A stretch of 64,000 bases of DNA from an uncultured Erythrobacter sp. GTDB lineage: Bacteria > Pseudomonadota > Alphaproteobacteria > Sphingomonadales > Sphingomonadaceae. Within the stretch, counting starts at the first letter, position 1; each line of letters begins with the position of its first letter. Both the position numbers and the translations under genes were made by a program. Location: assembly GCA_947501215.1 (NCBI GenBank), contig CANMUS010000005.1:1-64000 (forward strand), written 5' to 3'. This document shows positions 43,268-52,923 of the stretch, one piece after another. The notes below the pieces were generated by a model. That model was given only the letters and a program-made list of their open reading frames with translations, made no database searches and was not told the DNA's origin.

Positions 43268-44410
43268 TCACTTGTAGATACCAGCGGACGCCAACGCCTT
43301 CTCGGCTCCATCGACCAGGTCGCGCATCACTTCGGCGGCAGGCCGGATCGAATCGATCAGGCCGATGCCTTGCCCCGCGAAGCCGGGGATGACATCCTTG
43401 CGCTCGGCCTTGATCCCGGAGGCCATGACCGGGCCGGAGATCATCGACTGATAGGGCATCGGCAGAGGTTCCTTTCCGGCCTGCACCCAGGCGTCGGCCC
43501 ATTTGTTCCGGATCATGCGCGCCGGTTTGCCGGTAAGCGATCGACTAACGACCGTATCGGTATCGCCGCTTTCGGTGATCGCCTCTTTCTGGAAGCGCTC
43601 GATGCCCGCTTCCTCGGTCGCGAGAAATGCCGTGCCGACCCACGCGCCCTCTGCCCCCAGCATCATCGCAGCGGCAACACCCCGGCCATCCGAGATACCG
43701 CCGGCCCCAAGGACAGGAACACGATCGCCAACGGCGTCGACCACCTGGGGAATCAAGGAAATAGTCCCGATCGGCGAGTTGTGACCTCCGCCATCGTGCC
43801 CTTGCGCGACGATCATGTCGATGCCCGACCCGACGACCTGTTCGGCGTGCTTGACCTTGCCGATCACCGCCATGACCTTGGTGCCATTGGCATGGAGCCG
43901 ATCCATCCAGGGTTCAGGATTGCCAAGGCCGGCAGCATAAACCGGCACCTTTTCCTCGATCACCACTTCCATCTGCGCCTCAAAGAATTCCTTCGAGAAC
44001 AACTGCGGGCCGCCCTTGCCCATTTCAGGCGCGCCCGCCGCCCGCATGGCGGCGGCAGCATCGACCTCCGGAAGCTCTTCACGATCCATGAAGTCGCGCG
44101 CGAACTGCTGATATTCACCCATCAGATCCATGGGATTTTGGGGTGCAGCACCGCTTTGAGGGGCAGAGCCGCGCCTGACCGACGCGGGGAGCAGCGTATC
44201 GACACCGAAAGGTTTGTCGGTCAATTCCCGGGTCTGGCGAATCCAGTCACGCAACTGATCGGGCGAACACGCCGCGGCACCCAGGACCCCGAGCCCGCCG
44301 GCATTCGAAACCGCAGCCGCCAGCGCCGGAACGCTCGCTCCGCCCATCCCGGCAAGCAGGATCGGGTACCGGATCCCCAGCATTTCGCATATTCGGCTCT
44401 TCAACGCCAT
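43268..44410 (-). CDS. Nitronate monooxygenase / 2-nitropropane dioxygenase-like flavoprotein
   Basis: The product has 380 residues. It is an FMN TIM barrel: ICEMLGIRYPILLAGMGG at the N-terminus, AQGHDGGGHNSPIGTISLIP around the catalytic His, and LGAGGISDGRGVAAAMMLGA for phosphate binding. It ends in DGAEKALASAGIYK. The family oxidises nitronates, but many members in lipid and hydrocarbon operons act as NADH:quinone reductases or enoyl reductases. GAGAGGAAG precedes the start. An 80-base gap separates it from coq4. Confidence 0.87.
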   Translation of the reverse strand: MALKSRICEMLGIRYPILLAGMGGASVPALAAAVSNAGGLGVLGAAACSPDQLRDWIRQTRELTDKPFGVDTLLPASVRRGSAPQSGAAPQNPMDLMGEYQQFARDFMDREELPEVDAAAAMRAAGAPEMGKGGPQLFSKEFFEAQMEVVIEEKVPVYAAGLGNPEPWMDRLHANGTKVMAVIGKVKHAEQVVGSGIDMIVAQGHDGGGHNSPIGTISLIPQVVDAVGDRVPVLGAGGISDGRGVAAAMMLGAEGAWVGTAFLATEEAGIERFQKEAITESGDTDTVVSRSLTGKPARMIRNKWADAWVQAGKEPLPMPYQSMISGPVMASGIKAERKDVIPGFAGQGIGLIDSIRPAAEVMRDLVDGAEKALASAGIYK

Positions 44411-44460
44411 TCTTCCTCTCCAGCCACTTGCCTAAACGCACACTCAAACTATTGAAAATT

Positions 44461-45189
44461 CTACAGCTGCCCCCACCGCACCCGCTGCGAGACCAGCTCG
44501 GGACTGCGCTCCGAAAGATAGACGGCAGAGCCGGCCACCAACCGGCTCATTGCTTGACGGGCCGCGGCGCTGTCGCCAGTCCGCACTGCCTCGAGCACCC
44601 GCACCAGAAACTTCATCTGCACCGCCCGTTCCTGTGCCGAATATCCCAGCGAATGGGAAAACTCGCGGGTCAACAGATGCATCGCAGAGGTCAGCAAACC
44701 GAACAGCGGATTGCCGCTCGCCCAACCCAACAAGTCGTGAAATCTGCGATTAAGTTCCTCGAATTGATCAGAGGCTTCATGATGCCTCAATTCCGCCAGA
44801 CACCCTGCCAACGCGCTGAGATCAGCGGTAGTTGCACGCTGGGCTGCATACCCTGCGACATCGGGAGCAATTGCTTCGCGCAATTCAAGCAAACCACGCA
44901 AATCGGCTTCCATGAAATGCAGAATCAATGACAAACTGCTTGCAAAATCGCCGGTCTGCGGACGGGCTACGACGGGACCTCCACCACGGCCGAGCTGGAG
45001 ATGGATGACCCCTTGCAATTCCAGGAACCGCAAAGCCTCCCGCAAAGTTGCGCGCGCAACCTCGTAACGCGCGAGCATTTCATCCTCGCGCGGAAGCCTG
45101 TCACCCGGGTTATGGCGACCCGCCTCGATGTCCCTCACGATGCTTTGCGCAAGAGAAAGGGCACGCTTGGCCTTCTTCATCGCCGGCAT
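44461..45189 (-). CDS. GntR/FadR-family transcriptional regulator
   Basis: The product is about 242 residues from the Met at 45189; a Met at 45180 is also possible. An N-terminal winged helix (SIVRDIEAGRHNPGDRLPREDEMLARYEVARATLREALRFLELQG) is followed by a helical FadR C-terminal domain (LLELREAIAPDVAGYAA ... NRRFHDLLGWASGN) that usually binds an acid or acyl-CoA. It diverges from the CYP153 gene across about 200 bases, and heads the minus-strand catabolic genes. It is the obvious regulator of both sides. Confidence 0.9.
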   Translation of the reverse strand: MPAMKKAKRALSLAQSIVRDIEAGRHNPGDRLPREDEMLARYEVARATLREALRFLELQGVIHLQLGRGGGPVVARPQTGDFASSLSLILHFMEADLRGLLELREAIAPDVAGYAAQRATTADLSALAGCLAELRHHEASDQFEELNRRFHDLLGWASGNPLFGLLTSAMHLLTREFSHSLGYSAQERAVQMKFLVRVLEAVRTGDSAAARQAMSRLVAGSAVYLSERSPELVSQRVRWGQL

Positions 45190-45390
45190 CCGCCACTCAT
45201 CAGCACACCCGCACCTCTCGAATAAACAGTATAAGGATATTAGCAAACCTTCGCTGGATCGGCACACTATCCGATGGGATTGGTGTCTGCAAGGGACTAA
45301 AAGAGTATACGATTTATTGACTGCACGAGATGTCTCCCTTAAGGATGACTGAAGGCCGATCAGGCCTGAGATGTAGAAGGAATAGTTCTT

Positions 45391-46653
45391 ATGGACAGCC
45401 AGATCGCCGAGCCGGATGCCGCGGCGAGGATCGCGTCAATTCCGATCGAGGAAATCGACGTGGCCCGGCCAAGCCTGTTTCAGAACGATACCATCGGTCT
45501 ATTTTTTGACAGGTTGCGCGCCGAAGAACCTGTCCACTACTGCCGCGAGAGCTATGTCGGCCCTTACTGGTCCATTACCAAGTTCGACGACATCATGTCG
45601 GTGGACACCAATCATAAGGTCTTCTCTTCGGAAGCGAAGCTAGGCGGAATTGCAATCCAGGACATGCATTCGGTGGAAGGCGCGCTCGAACTTGAAATGT
45701 TCATAGCGATGGACCCGCCCAAGCACGATCAGCAGCGCAAGGCGGTGACTCCGGCAGTGGCTCCGTCCAACCTGCAACTGCTCGAGCCGATCATCCGCAA
45801 GCGCGCGGGAGAGATTCTCGATGAACTCCCGATTGGCGAAGATTTCGACTGGGTGGATAAGGTTGCGATCGAGTTGACGACGATGACGCTGGCAACCTTG
45901 TTTGATTTCCCTTGGGAGGAGCGGCGCAAGCTGACGCGCTGGTCCGATGTAGCAACTGCGGCACCTGAAACCGGGATCGTCGAATCCTACGAGGCGCGGC
46001 GCGAAGAACTCATCGGTTGCGCGATGTATTTCAAGACTCTGTGGGACGAACGGATAAACGAGGAGCCGAAGAACGACCTCATCTCGATGATGGCTCATTC
46101 TCCCGCCACGCGCGACATGCCGTTCCTCGAGTTTCTCGGCAATCTTATGCTGCTGATCGTCGGTGGAAACGACACAACACGCAATTCCATCAGCGGCGGC
46201 GTGCTCGCCTTGAACCAAAGCCCGGACGAGTACGCGAAACTCGACGCGGATCCTTCGCTCATTAGCAAAATGGTTCCGGAAATCATCCGTTGGCAGACCC
46301 CCCTCACTCATATGCGCCGCACCGCGCTGGAAGATTGGGAGATCGGCGGCAAACAGATCAAGAAGGGCGACAAGGTGGTGATGTGGTACCTGTCAGGCAA
46401 CCGCGACGAGAGTGCTATCGAGCGCGCGGACCAGTTCATCATCGACCGCAAAAATCCGCGCCATCACCTCTCATTCGGCTATGGCATTCACCGCTGCATG
46501 GGAAACCGGCTCGCGGAACTGCAGCTGCGGATCATCTGGGAAGAAATTCACAAGCGCTTTTCCCGGGTCGAGGTTACAGGTGAACCAGAGCGTCTTTTTT
46601 CAAACCTCGTCCGCGGAATCACCAGGCTGCCGGTGCGGCTCCGCGCCCGCTGA
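45391..46653 (+). CDS. CYP153-family cytochrome P450 hydroxylase
   Basis: The product has 420 residues. The I-helix oxygen site is VGGNDTTRNSISGG (near residue 258), followed by EIIRWQTPLTHMRRTA with the ExxR. The heme ligand loop is HLSFGYGIHRCMGNRLAELQ (Cys near residue 369). TPLTHMRRTALEDWEIGG, GNRDESAI and NPRHHLSFGYGIHRCMG closely match the CYP153 family, which hydroxylates the ends of alkanes, cycloalkanes and some terpenes. AAGGA lies 9 bases upstream. A 2Fe-2S ferredoxin follows; no ferredoxin reductase is in the window. Confidence 0.92.
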   Translation: MDSQIAEPDAAARIASIPIEEIDVARPSLFQNDTIGLFFDRLRAEEPVHYCRESYVGPYWSITKFDDIMSVDTNHKVFSSEAKLGGIAIQDMHSVEGALELEMFIAMDPPKHDQQRKAVTPAVAPSNLQLLEPIIRKRAGEILDELPIGEDFDWVDKVAIELTTMTLATLFDFPWEERRKLTRWSDVATAAPETGIVESYEARREELIGCAMYFKTLWDERINEEPKNDLISMMAHSPATRDMPFLEFLGNLMLLIVGGNDTTRNSISGGVLALNQSPDEYAKLDADPSLISKMVPEIIRWQTPLTHMRRTALEDWEIGGKQIKKGDKVVMWYLSGNRDESAIERADQFIIDRKNPRHHLSFGYGIHRCMGNRLAELQLRIIWEEIHKRFSRVEVTGEPERLFSNLVRGITRLPVRLRAR

Positions 46654-46681
46654 CTCTCGAGATCGAAATGCGGAGTTCAAG

Positions 46682-47008
46682 ATGATCAAAATTACGTTCG
46701 TGGCTAGCGATGGTGAGCGACGGGAGGTCGAAATAGAAGAAGGCGAGACAGCCAGGGAAGCGGCGCTATACAATGACGTGCCGGGTATCGATGGCGATTG
46801 CGGAGGGGTATGTGCTTGCGCGACCTGTCATGTGCATGTCGATCCCGAATGGATCGACAAGGTGGGTCGGCTTATGCATGATGGAATGGAGGCCGACCTC
46901 TTGCAGTTCGCCGAAGGCACCACTGAATACAGTCGCCTTGCCTGTCAGATTCCGATGAAGCCGATGCTGGATGGATTGGTTCTTCACCTACCCGAACAAC
47001 AATACTGA
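46682..47008 (+). CDS. Adrenodoxin-type 2Fe-2S ferredoxin
   Basis: The product has 108 residues. CGGVCACATC gives the C-x5-C-x2-C cluster ligands and the fourth Cys is in RLACQIPM. This is the vertebrate/adrenodoxin-type layout that donates electrons to class I bacterial P450s. It starts 29 bases after the P450 stop, as usual for CYP153 operons. GGAG precedes the start. Confidence 0.93.
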   Translation: MIKITFVASDGERREVEIEEGETAREAALYNDVPGIDGDCGGVCACATCHVHVDPEWIDKVGRLMHDGMEADLLQFAEGTTEYSRLACQIPMKPMLDGLVLHLPEQQY

Positions 47009-47076
47009 CGGAGGGATCCTCGTCCCCGTAGCCTACATTCTTATCTGTCTTTCCTTGATTCTTCGAGAAAACACCC

Positions 47077-48288
47077 ATGGCCACACAAATCGAGCCCGCA
47101 ACCCAGACCGACGAAGACGCCTTCCGCGCGGAAGTGCAGCAGTTTCTGGCGGACAATTTTCCCGCCGAACTCAAGGGCCAGTCGAACGCGCTGGCCGGCG
47201 TGGACGGCCCCACCAATGAAACGCCGGCGCAGACCAAGTGGCGCGAAGCCGTGGGCGCGCGCGGCTGGGGCACCCCCACCTGGCCGAAGGAATACGGCGG
47301 CGGCGGCCTCACCAAGGCGCAGGCCAAGATCATCGACCAGGAATTCGCCAAGGCGGGTGCCTACAACCCGATCGGCGGCATGGGCGTCATGATGTTCGGG
47401 CCGACGCTGCTCGAATACGGGAACGAGGCGCAGAAAAAGGAACACATCCCGCCGATCACCCGCGGCGAGATCCGCTGGTGCCAGGGCTATTCGGAACCCA
47501 ATGCCGGCTCCGACCTTGCCAACCTCCAGACCTTTGCCGAGGACAAGGGGGACCACTACCTCGTCAACGGCCAGAAGACCTGGACCAGCGGCGGCCAATG
47601 GGCCGACAAGTGCTTTGCAATTGTGCGAACCGACAAGAGCGACAAGCACAAGGGCATCAGCTTCATGCTGATCGACATGGACAAGCCCGGTGTCGAAGTT
47701 CGCCCGATCACCATGATCAGCGGGACCAGCCCGTTCTGCGAAACCTTTTTCACCGACGTGAAGGTGCCCAAGGAAAACCTCGTCGGCGAGGAAGGCCAGG
47801 GCTGGACCATCGGCAAGCGCCTGCTGCAGCACGAGCGCACCAATATCTCGGGCGGCGGCAGCCTCGCCCGTCTCATGGGCCAGAGCCTTGGCGATATCGC
47901 CAAGAAGTACCAGCCGACGGGCGCCGACGGCGAACTCGCCGATGCGGTGCTGCGCGACAAGATCGCTGATTTCGAAATCCGCTGGAACAGCTTCCTGCTC
48001 ACCGCGCGCCGCGCGATGGAAGAGAGCAAGGCAGCTGGCGGCGTCTCCGAAATCAGCTCTGTGCTCAAGAAGCTCGGCACCAAGCTGAGCCAGGAACGCA
48101 GCGAATTGCTGATCGAAATCCGCGGGTTGCAGGGCCTCGGCTGGGAAGGCGACGGCTTTTCGGACGGCGAGCTGGAGGCCGTGCGCGCGTGGCTCTTCGG
48201 CAAGGCGACCACCATCTATGGCGGCTCGACCGAAATCCAGAACAACATCATCGCCAAGCGCGTGCTCGGCATGCTCGACCACCAGTAA
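47077..48288 (+). CDS. Acyl-CoA dehydrogenase, large-subunit type (second pair)
   Basis: The product has 403 residues. WCQGYSEPNAGSDLANLQTFA, VNGQKTWTSGGQWADKCFAIVRT, LLQHERTNISGGGSLARL and the end YGGSTEIQNNIIAKRVLGM fit the large partner of a heteromeric acyl-CoA dehydrogenase. It resembles the protein at 39.6-40.8 kb but is clearly distinct. Codons here are almost all G- or C-ending, more so than in the P450 upstream, hinting at a different history or high expression. It is 68 bases after the ferredoxin and 18 before its partner. Confidence 0.9.
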   Translation: MATQIEPATQTDEDAFRAEVQQFLADNFPAELKGQSNALAGVDGPTNETPAQTKWREAVGARGWGTPTWPKEYGGGGLTKAQAKIIDQEFAKAGAYNPIGGMGVMMFGPTLLEYGNEAQKKEHIPPITRGEIRWCQGYSEPNAGSDLANLQTFAEDKGDHYLVNGQKTWTSGGQWADKCFAIVRTDKSDKHKGISFMLIDMDKPGVEVRPITMISGTSPFCETFFTDVKVPKENLVGEEGQGWTIGKRLLQHERTNISGGGSLARLMGQSLGDIAKKYQPTGADGELADAVLRDKIADFEIRWNSFLLTARRAMEESKAAGGVSEISSVLKKLGTKLSQERSELLIEIRGLQGLGWEGDGFSDGELEAVRAWLFGKATTIYGGSTEIQNNIIAKRVLGMLDHQ

Positions 48289-48306
48289 GAGAGGGGAGCA
48301 AGGACA

Positions 48307-49377
48307 ATGGCCGTTCTCAACGAAGAACAGGAAATGCTGCGCGACATGGCGCGCGAATGGACCGTCAACGAAAGCCCGGTCACCGAATTCCGCAAGGTCC
48401 GCGCCAGCGGCGAGCCCGAAGCCTTCAACCGCGACGCCTATGCGACGATGGCACAGATGGGCTGGGCCGGGGTCATCATCCCCGAAGAGCATGGCGGGTC
48501 GGACTTCGGCTTCCTGTCCGCGGGCCTCGTCGTCGAGGAACTCGGCAAGACGCTCACCGCCAGCCCGCTGGTGATGAACACCGTCGCCGCCTCGGCGATC
48601 GTTCTTGGCGGCAGCGACGAGCAGAAGGCCAGGTGGCTGCCCAGGCTGGCGAGCGGCGAGGCCATCGCCACCCTCGCCGTCGACGAAGGGCCGAGCCACG
48701 ATCCTGCGAAGATCGAGACCAGTGTGTCCGACGGCAAGCTGAGCGGCACCAAGGCCTTCGTCCATGAAGCGCATGGTGCGGACCTGTTCGTCGTCGCGGC
48801 GAAGGACGGGCTTTACCTGGTCGAGAAAGGCGACGGCGTCGCGCTCACCACCCGCAAGCTGACCGACCAGCGCAGCCATGCCGACGTCACCTTCGACGGC
48901 GCGGCGGCGGAGAAGCTCGCCAATGGCGGCGACAGCCTGCTCGATGACGTGCTCGACCGCGCGCGCGTGCTCACCGCAGCCGAAATGCTCGGCATGGCGC
49001 AGCAGGTGTTCGACGACACGCTCGACTATCTGAAGCAGCGCGTGCAGTTCAACCAGGTGCTGGCGAGCTTACAGGCGCTGCAACACCGCATGGCGGACCT
49101 CTTCGCCGATCTCGCCCAGATGCGCAGCGCGGTCGAGGCGGGCCTGCAAGCCGTCGATGCCGGCTTCGGCGTGGCGCGCGCGGCGACCATCGCCAAGACG
49201 GAAGCCAACCGCGTTATGCACACCATGGCAAACGAGGGCATCCAGCTGCACGGCGGGATCGGCATGACCGATGAGTACGACGTCGGCTTCTATCTCAAGC
49301 GCGCCCGCGTGCTGGAGCAGAGCTTCGGTTCGTCGAGCTGGTTAAAGGACCGATTTTCCAAGCTTTCTGGCTACTAG
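48307..49377 (+). CDS. Acyl-CoA dehydrogenase, small-subunit type (second pair)
   Basis: The product has 356 residues. MAVLNEEQEMLRDMAREW begins the helical domain. The middle domain is shortened, and the C-terminal domain has KQRVQFNQVLASLQALQHRMADL and QLHGGIGMTDEYDVGFYLKR. This is the small-partner form, pairing with the preceding gene. GAGAGGGGAGCAAGGA lies before the start. It shares the extreme GC-ending codon use of its partner. The pair should act on an acyl-CoA made from the P450 product. Confidence 0.88.
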   Translation: MAVLNEEQEMLRDMAREWTVNESPVTEFRKVRASGEPEAFNRDAYATMAQMGWAGVIIPEEHGGSDFGFLSAGLVVEELGKTLTASPLVMNTVAASAIVLGGSDEQKARWLPRLASGEAIATLAVDEGPSHDPAKIETSVSDGKLSGTKAFVHEAHGADLFVVAAKDGLYLVEKGDGVALTTRKLTDQRSHADVTFDGAAAEKLANGGDSLLDDVLDRARVLTAAEMLGMAQQVFDDTLDYLKQRVQFNQVLASLQALQHRMADLFADLAQMRSAVEAGLQAVDAGFGVARAATIAKTEANRVMHTMANEGIQLHGGIGMTDEYDVGFYLKRARVLEQSFGSSSWLKDRFSKLSGY

Positions 49378-49543
49378 AAACCTGCATGTAGTGACCTGCA
49401 TGGCATTTTTGCCACATGCTTGTCGACAATGTGAAATAATCCGTCAATTCATCTACCAAGTCTTGAAATGAAACGCGCTTATCGGCATCGTTTCTAACAT
49501 CGACTAGTGCCTAGGATGGGGCACATTCTTAGAGGAGAGGCAC

Positions 49544-52276
49544 ATGAAAAGATTTCCATCACGCCACCATTGCGCCCTTGGTGCATTGGCAGCGGCACTT
49601 GCCTTCACACCGACAGCCGCCTTCGCCCAGGATGTTGGCGAACCCGATGCGGATCTGGTTGAAGGGGCCGATGTCGAAGACCAAAACGTAATCATTGTTA
49701 CCGCGCAAGGGCGATCGCAGGTCTTGGCGGATGTTCCAGTCGCCGTGTCAGCTGTTTCCGGAGAAACCCTCCAGAATTCGGGCGCCAGCGACATACGTGA
49801 GCTGAACCAGGTTGCACCGTCCCTGCTGGTGTCTTCCACCGGCAACGAAGCTAACGGTTCCGCGCGTATTCGCGGTATCGGCACGGTCGGCGACAACCCT
49901 GGTCTGGAAAGTTCGGTCGCGGTTTTTGTCGATGGAGTCTATCGCTCTCGTTCGGGAAGCGCCCTGAGTGAGCTCGGCCCTATCGACAGGGTCGAAATCC
50001 TTCGCGGTCCCCAAGGTACTCTGGGCGGGCGGAACTCATCGGCAGGCCTGATCAATATCTACACCGCACCGCCCGAGTTCGATTTCAGCGCATACGGGGC
50101 CTTCACTTATGGCAACTATGATGCGATCCGCGTCGAAGGTGGCATAAACGCTCCGCTTGGCGACACCGTAGCTGCGCGTGTGGACGGCGTTTACTTTGAG
50201 CGCGACGGCTTCTACAACGATATTACCAACGGCGGGACGATCAACAATCGCGATCGTTATCTGGTCCGCGGTCAGCTCCTGTTCGAACCCAATGACGACC
50301 TGTCCATTCGCCTTGTCGGGGATTATTCCAAAAAGGACGAAGCGTGCTGTGCCGCGACGTTCGTCCAGCCCGAGTTTGCTCCGCTTGCACGGATCAGCGC
50401 TGGATTTGATCCCTTTACGAGGCCATCGGATGGGGCCGCCCTGACGAGTACCGCAAATCCGATCGTTCCCGTGTTGCTTGCGCTTGGGCAGGATCCGCGT
50501 GCCCTCACCCAGGATACATTCAACCGCGACCTGTACCCTACGCCGGGCAGAAGCTATGAAGGCGAAACCGAAGACTACGGTATTTCGGCTGAGATCAATT
50601 GGGATTTCGGGAACGTCACGTTGACGTCTATCACGGGCTACCGTGAATATGCCAACAGCCAGGGATCTGACACCGATTACACTACTGTCGATATTCTCTA
50701 CCGCGCTCCGACCGAGAATGCTCTTGCTCGAGACTTTGAAACATTCACTCAGGAACTGCGCCTTACCGGTGAGGCCTTCGATGGCAAACTCGATTGGTTG
50801 ATCGGCGCGTATTACGCCAATGAAGAACTGCAGGTGCGTGACAATCTGCGGTTCGGCACCCAGTACGGCAATTTCGTAGCGTGCCGCATCGCTATCGCGA
50901 TCAACCCGGCTTTGGTCAATCCGGGGGCTTCCAATTGCCTGGGTGCCAACGTGGCGGCATTGGACGGTACGCTGACCGGAAGCCCGGCATTCGGCGCTGC
51001 AACCCCGGCGATCCTCGCAGGTATCAACAACCTTGCAAGCATCAGCGATTTGGGAACGGTCAGCGAGGTCTACAATCAGACGAGTGAGAACTTCGCGTTC
51101 TTCACGCATAATATCTTTGCGATCACGGATACGCTCGATTTGACGCTGGGGCTTCGTTATACAAACGAAACCAAGGACTTCGACGCAACTTTCCGCAACG
51201 ACAACACGGTTTGTCCGACAAACCGCAATCTGCTCGGAGGCTTTCTGGGTGTTCCGACTTTGGCACCTCTGGCCGGTGGTATCATCAGCCTTTCCTGCCA
51301 AGGCAATTCGACATCGGAGCTCGATGGAGTTTCTCTCGAAGACTCGCGCGAAGAAGAGGAGTTTACCGGCACGGCTATCCTGAGCTGGAAGCCAACTCCC
51401 GATCTGCTAGTCTACGGTTCGTATTCACGCGGCTACAAGGCGGGCGGTTTCAACCTCGACAGGTCTGCACTGTCAAATCCGCTTGCGTTCGATCCGGCCA
51501 ATATCTCGGCAGCCGCGCTGCAGTTCGATGAAGAAACAGTCGATGCATATGAGATCGGCCTCAAATACTCGACACGCGAGTTCGGGGTTAGCATTGCAGG
51601 CTTCCGGCAAGAGTTCAGTAACTTCCAGTTGAACACGTTCAATGGGGCGTTCTACATTGTGCAGACGGTCAATAGTTGCGATAGCGATCTCGGCGGGGCC
51701 GACAGAGACGCAAGCGCGACAACCGGTGCATGCTCTTCCGATGAAGTTGCACCAGGTCTGATCGCTCAAGGTGTCGAGATCGAAACCTATCTACGGCCCG
51801 CTCGTGATTTGGATATTACCCTTGGCGTCACCTATTCTGATACGAGCTTTGAAGACAATCTTATCGGGGACGATACCGGGGCACCGCTCGACCCCGCACT
51901 ACGCTTGCTGCCAGGCGACAACCTGTCGAATGCACCAGAGATCGTGGCAACATCGTCGCTTACGTGGACGCCGCCAATCGGCGACAGTGGGCTCGAAGGC
52001 CTGGTCTTCGTGAACGCTCGTATGGCTGGTGATTACAACACCGGCTCCGACCTGCTCTTCGGCAAGGAACAGGACAGCTTCGTCGTAGTGAACGGGCGTG
52101 TGGGTCTGACCAATATTGCGGATCGCTTCGCGATCGAGGGATGGGTCAATAATTTGTTTGACGTTGGGTATACGCAGGTGGCCTTCAACACGCCTTTCGT
52201 GGCTCCGCAACAAACGTTCTCCGCTTTTCTTGCGGAACCCCGGACTTACGGCATCACCGTGCGCGGCAAGTTTTAA
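49544..52276 (+). CDS. TonB-dependent receptor
   Basis: The product has 910 residues. A signal peptide (HHCALGALAAALAFTPTAAFA) is followed by a TonB box-like NVIIVTAQGRSQ, the plug (PVAVSAVSGETLQNSGASDI ... SARIRGIGTVGDNPGLESSV ... LRGPQGTLGGRNSSAGLINIY) and a beta barrel ending YGITVRGKF. AGAGGAGAGG precedes the start. It closes the P450 side of the cluster and is followed by a terminator. It probably imports the hydrocarbon or a related hydrophobic ligand (inference). Confidence 0.92.
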   Translation: MKRFPSRHHCALGALAAALAFTPTAAFAQDVGEPDADLVEGADVEDQNVIIVTAQGRSQVLADVPVAVSAVSGETLQNSGASDIRELNQVAPSLLVSSTGNEANGSARIRGIGTVGDNPGLESSVAVFVDGVYRSRSGSALSELGPIDRVEILRGPQGTLGGRNSSAGLINIYTAPPEFDFSAYGAFTYGNYDAIRVEGGINAPLGDTVAARVDGVYFERDGFYNDITNGGTINNRDRYLVRGQLLFEPNDDLSIRLVGDYSKKDEACCAATFVQPEFAPLARISAGFDPFTRPSDGAALTSTANPIVPVLLALGQDPRALTQDTFNRDLYPTPGRSYEGETEDYGISAEINWDFGNVTLTSITGYREYANSQGSDTDYTTVDILYRAPTENALARDFETFTQELRLTGEAFDGKLDWLIGAYYANEELQVRDNLRFGTQYGNFVACRIAIAINPALVNPGASNCLGANVAALDGTLTGSPAFGAATPAILAGINNLASISDLGTVSEVYNQTSENFAFFTHNIFAITDTLDLTLGLRYTNETKDFDATFRNDNTVCPTNRNLLGGFLGVPTLAPLAGGIISLSCQGNSTSELDGVSLEDSREEEEFTGTAILSWKPTPDLLVYGSYSRGYKAGGFNLDRSALSNPLAFDPANISAAALQFDEETVDAYEIGLKYSTREFGVSIAGFRQEFSNFQLNTFNGAFYIVQTVNSCDSDLGGADRDASATTGACSSDEVAPGLIAQGVEIETYLRPARDLDITLGVTYSDTSFEDNLIGDDTGAPLDPALRLLPGDNLSNAPEIVATSSLTWTPPIGDSGLEGLVFVNARMAGDYNTGSDLLFGKEQDSFVVVNGRVGLTNIADRFAIEGWVNNLFDVGYTQVAFNTPFVAPQQTFSAFLAEPRTYGITVRGKF

Positions 52277-52294
52277 ACTTACTCGCTAATTGCA

Positions 52295-52332
52295 AGAGGG
52301 TTCGGCGCTTCGCTGTGTCGAGCCCTCTTTTT
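52295..52332 (+). terminator. Rho-independent terminator after the TonB receptor
   Basis: AGAGGGtTCG pairs with CGAgCCCTCT around a 14-base loop and is followed by a run of T. It lies 20 bases after the receptor stop. Confidence 0.8.
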
Positions 52333-52444
52333 CGAACTTTTATTTGCTCACGACTAGGTGGCGTCCGAACAAAAGTTCCGTGTGCTCAATATCGTCGATG
52401 ATGTGATAGGGAGAGGCCGGCAGCGGTGTTCGCTGCAGGAATCC

Positions 52445-52595
52445 CTCTTCGCTGGGCTACCAGCCGCCGGCCCCACAAACAATCTTGCCTCGTCCTGCCA
52501 TGCTGCCTTACGCTGCGCTCCAGGCCGCCCAGCAGGGCGACCCCAACCGCCGGAACTCTAACTTAACCGGTGGACCACCCTGATGGGGCAGGTCA
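52445..52595 (+). mobile_element. 3' remnant of the same IS3-family element found complete at 57.3-58.6 kb
   Basis: About 150 bases from the end of orfB and the terminal repeat match, in inverted orientation, the low-coordinate end of the complete element (57277-57426). They end at the same terminal bases (GGGGCAGGTCA). The rest of the copy is gone. It encodes the tail [14 protein letters not shown] seen in the complete orfB. Confidence 0.88.
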
Positions 52596-52797
52596 GGTGG
52601 AAGACTACAACCGAGAGAGACCGCCCTCATCCCTTGGCTACGCGACACCGGCGGCGTTCGCCGCCGAACTAGATAAGCAATGGCCTGCTTCGCCACGCCC
52701 TACGGGCTCCGCTGCGCAGCCCATTGCTTCAACCGCGCTCATACGCATCAACGCGGCTCGGCTCTAATCCCGGCTGGGGGGAAGATCAGGGGGTCAC
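52596..52797 (+). mobile_element. Remnant of a second IS3-family element
   Basis: The frame VEDYNRERPPSSLGYATPAAFAA is the conserved end of an IS3-type orfB (normally [18 protein letters not shown]). It is followed by GGGGGTCA-like terminal sequence near 52790-52797. The first remnant abuts it inside the reading frame, so one element had inserted into the other before both decayed. Confidence 0.7.
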
Positions 52798-52923
52798 GTC
52801 ACTCATTGGAAGGCGGCTATCGCGACGCAATTCGCTCTGAAAGTCGTGGGACTATTTTGCAGGTCTTCGAGGAACAGACCTGCTAATTTTCGCCCTGCAG
52901 TTAGTTCCATTAGGATAACGCTG

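Noticed and set aside
43187-44455. 422-codon plus-strand frame
   Set aside because: It is antisense to the nitronate monooxygenase gene and has no recognisable motif.
47041-48879. 612-codon open frame on the minus strand
   Set aside because: It is antisense to two clear acyl-CoA dehydrogenase genes and arises from their GC-ending codons; no domain is visible.
49400-49440. Small palindrome around GGCATTTTTGCC before the TonB receptor
   Set aside because: The stem is only about six bases, too short to call a terminator or operator.
50036-51301. 421-codon minus-strand frame
   Set aside because: It is antisense to the TonB receptor, whose plug and barrel motifs are clear.
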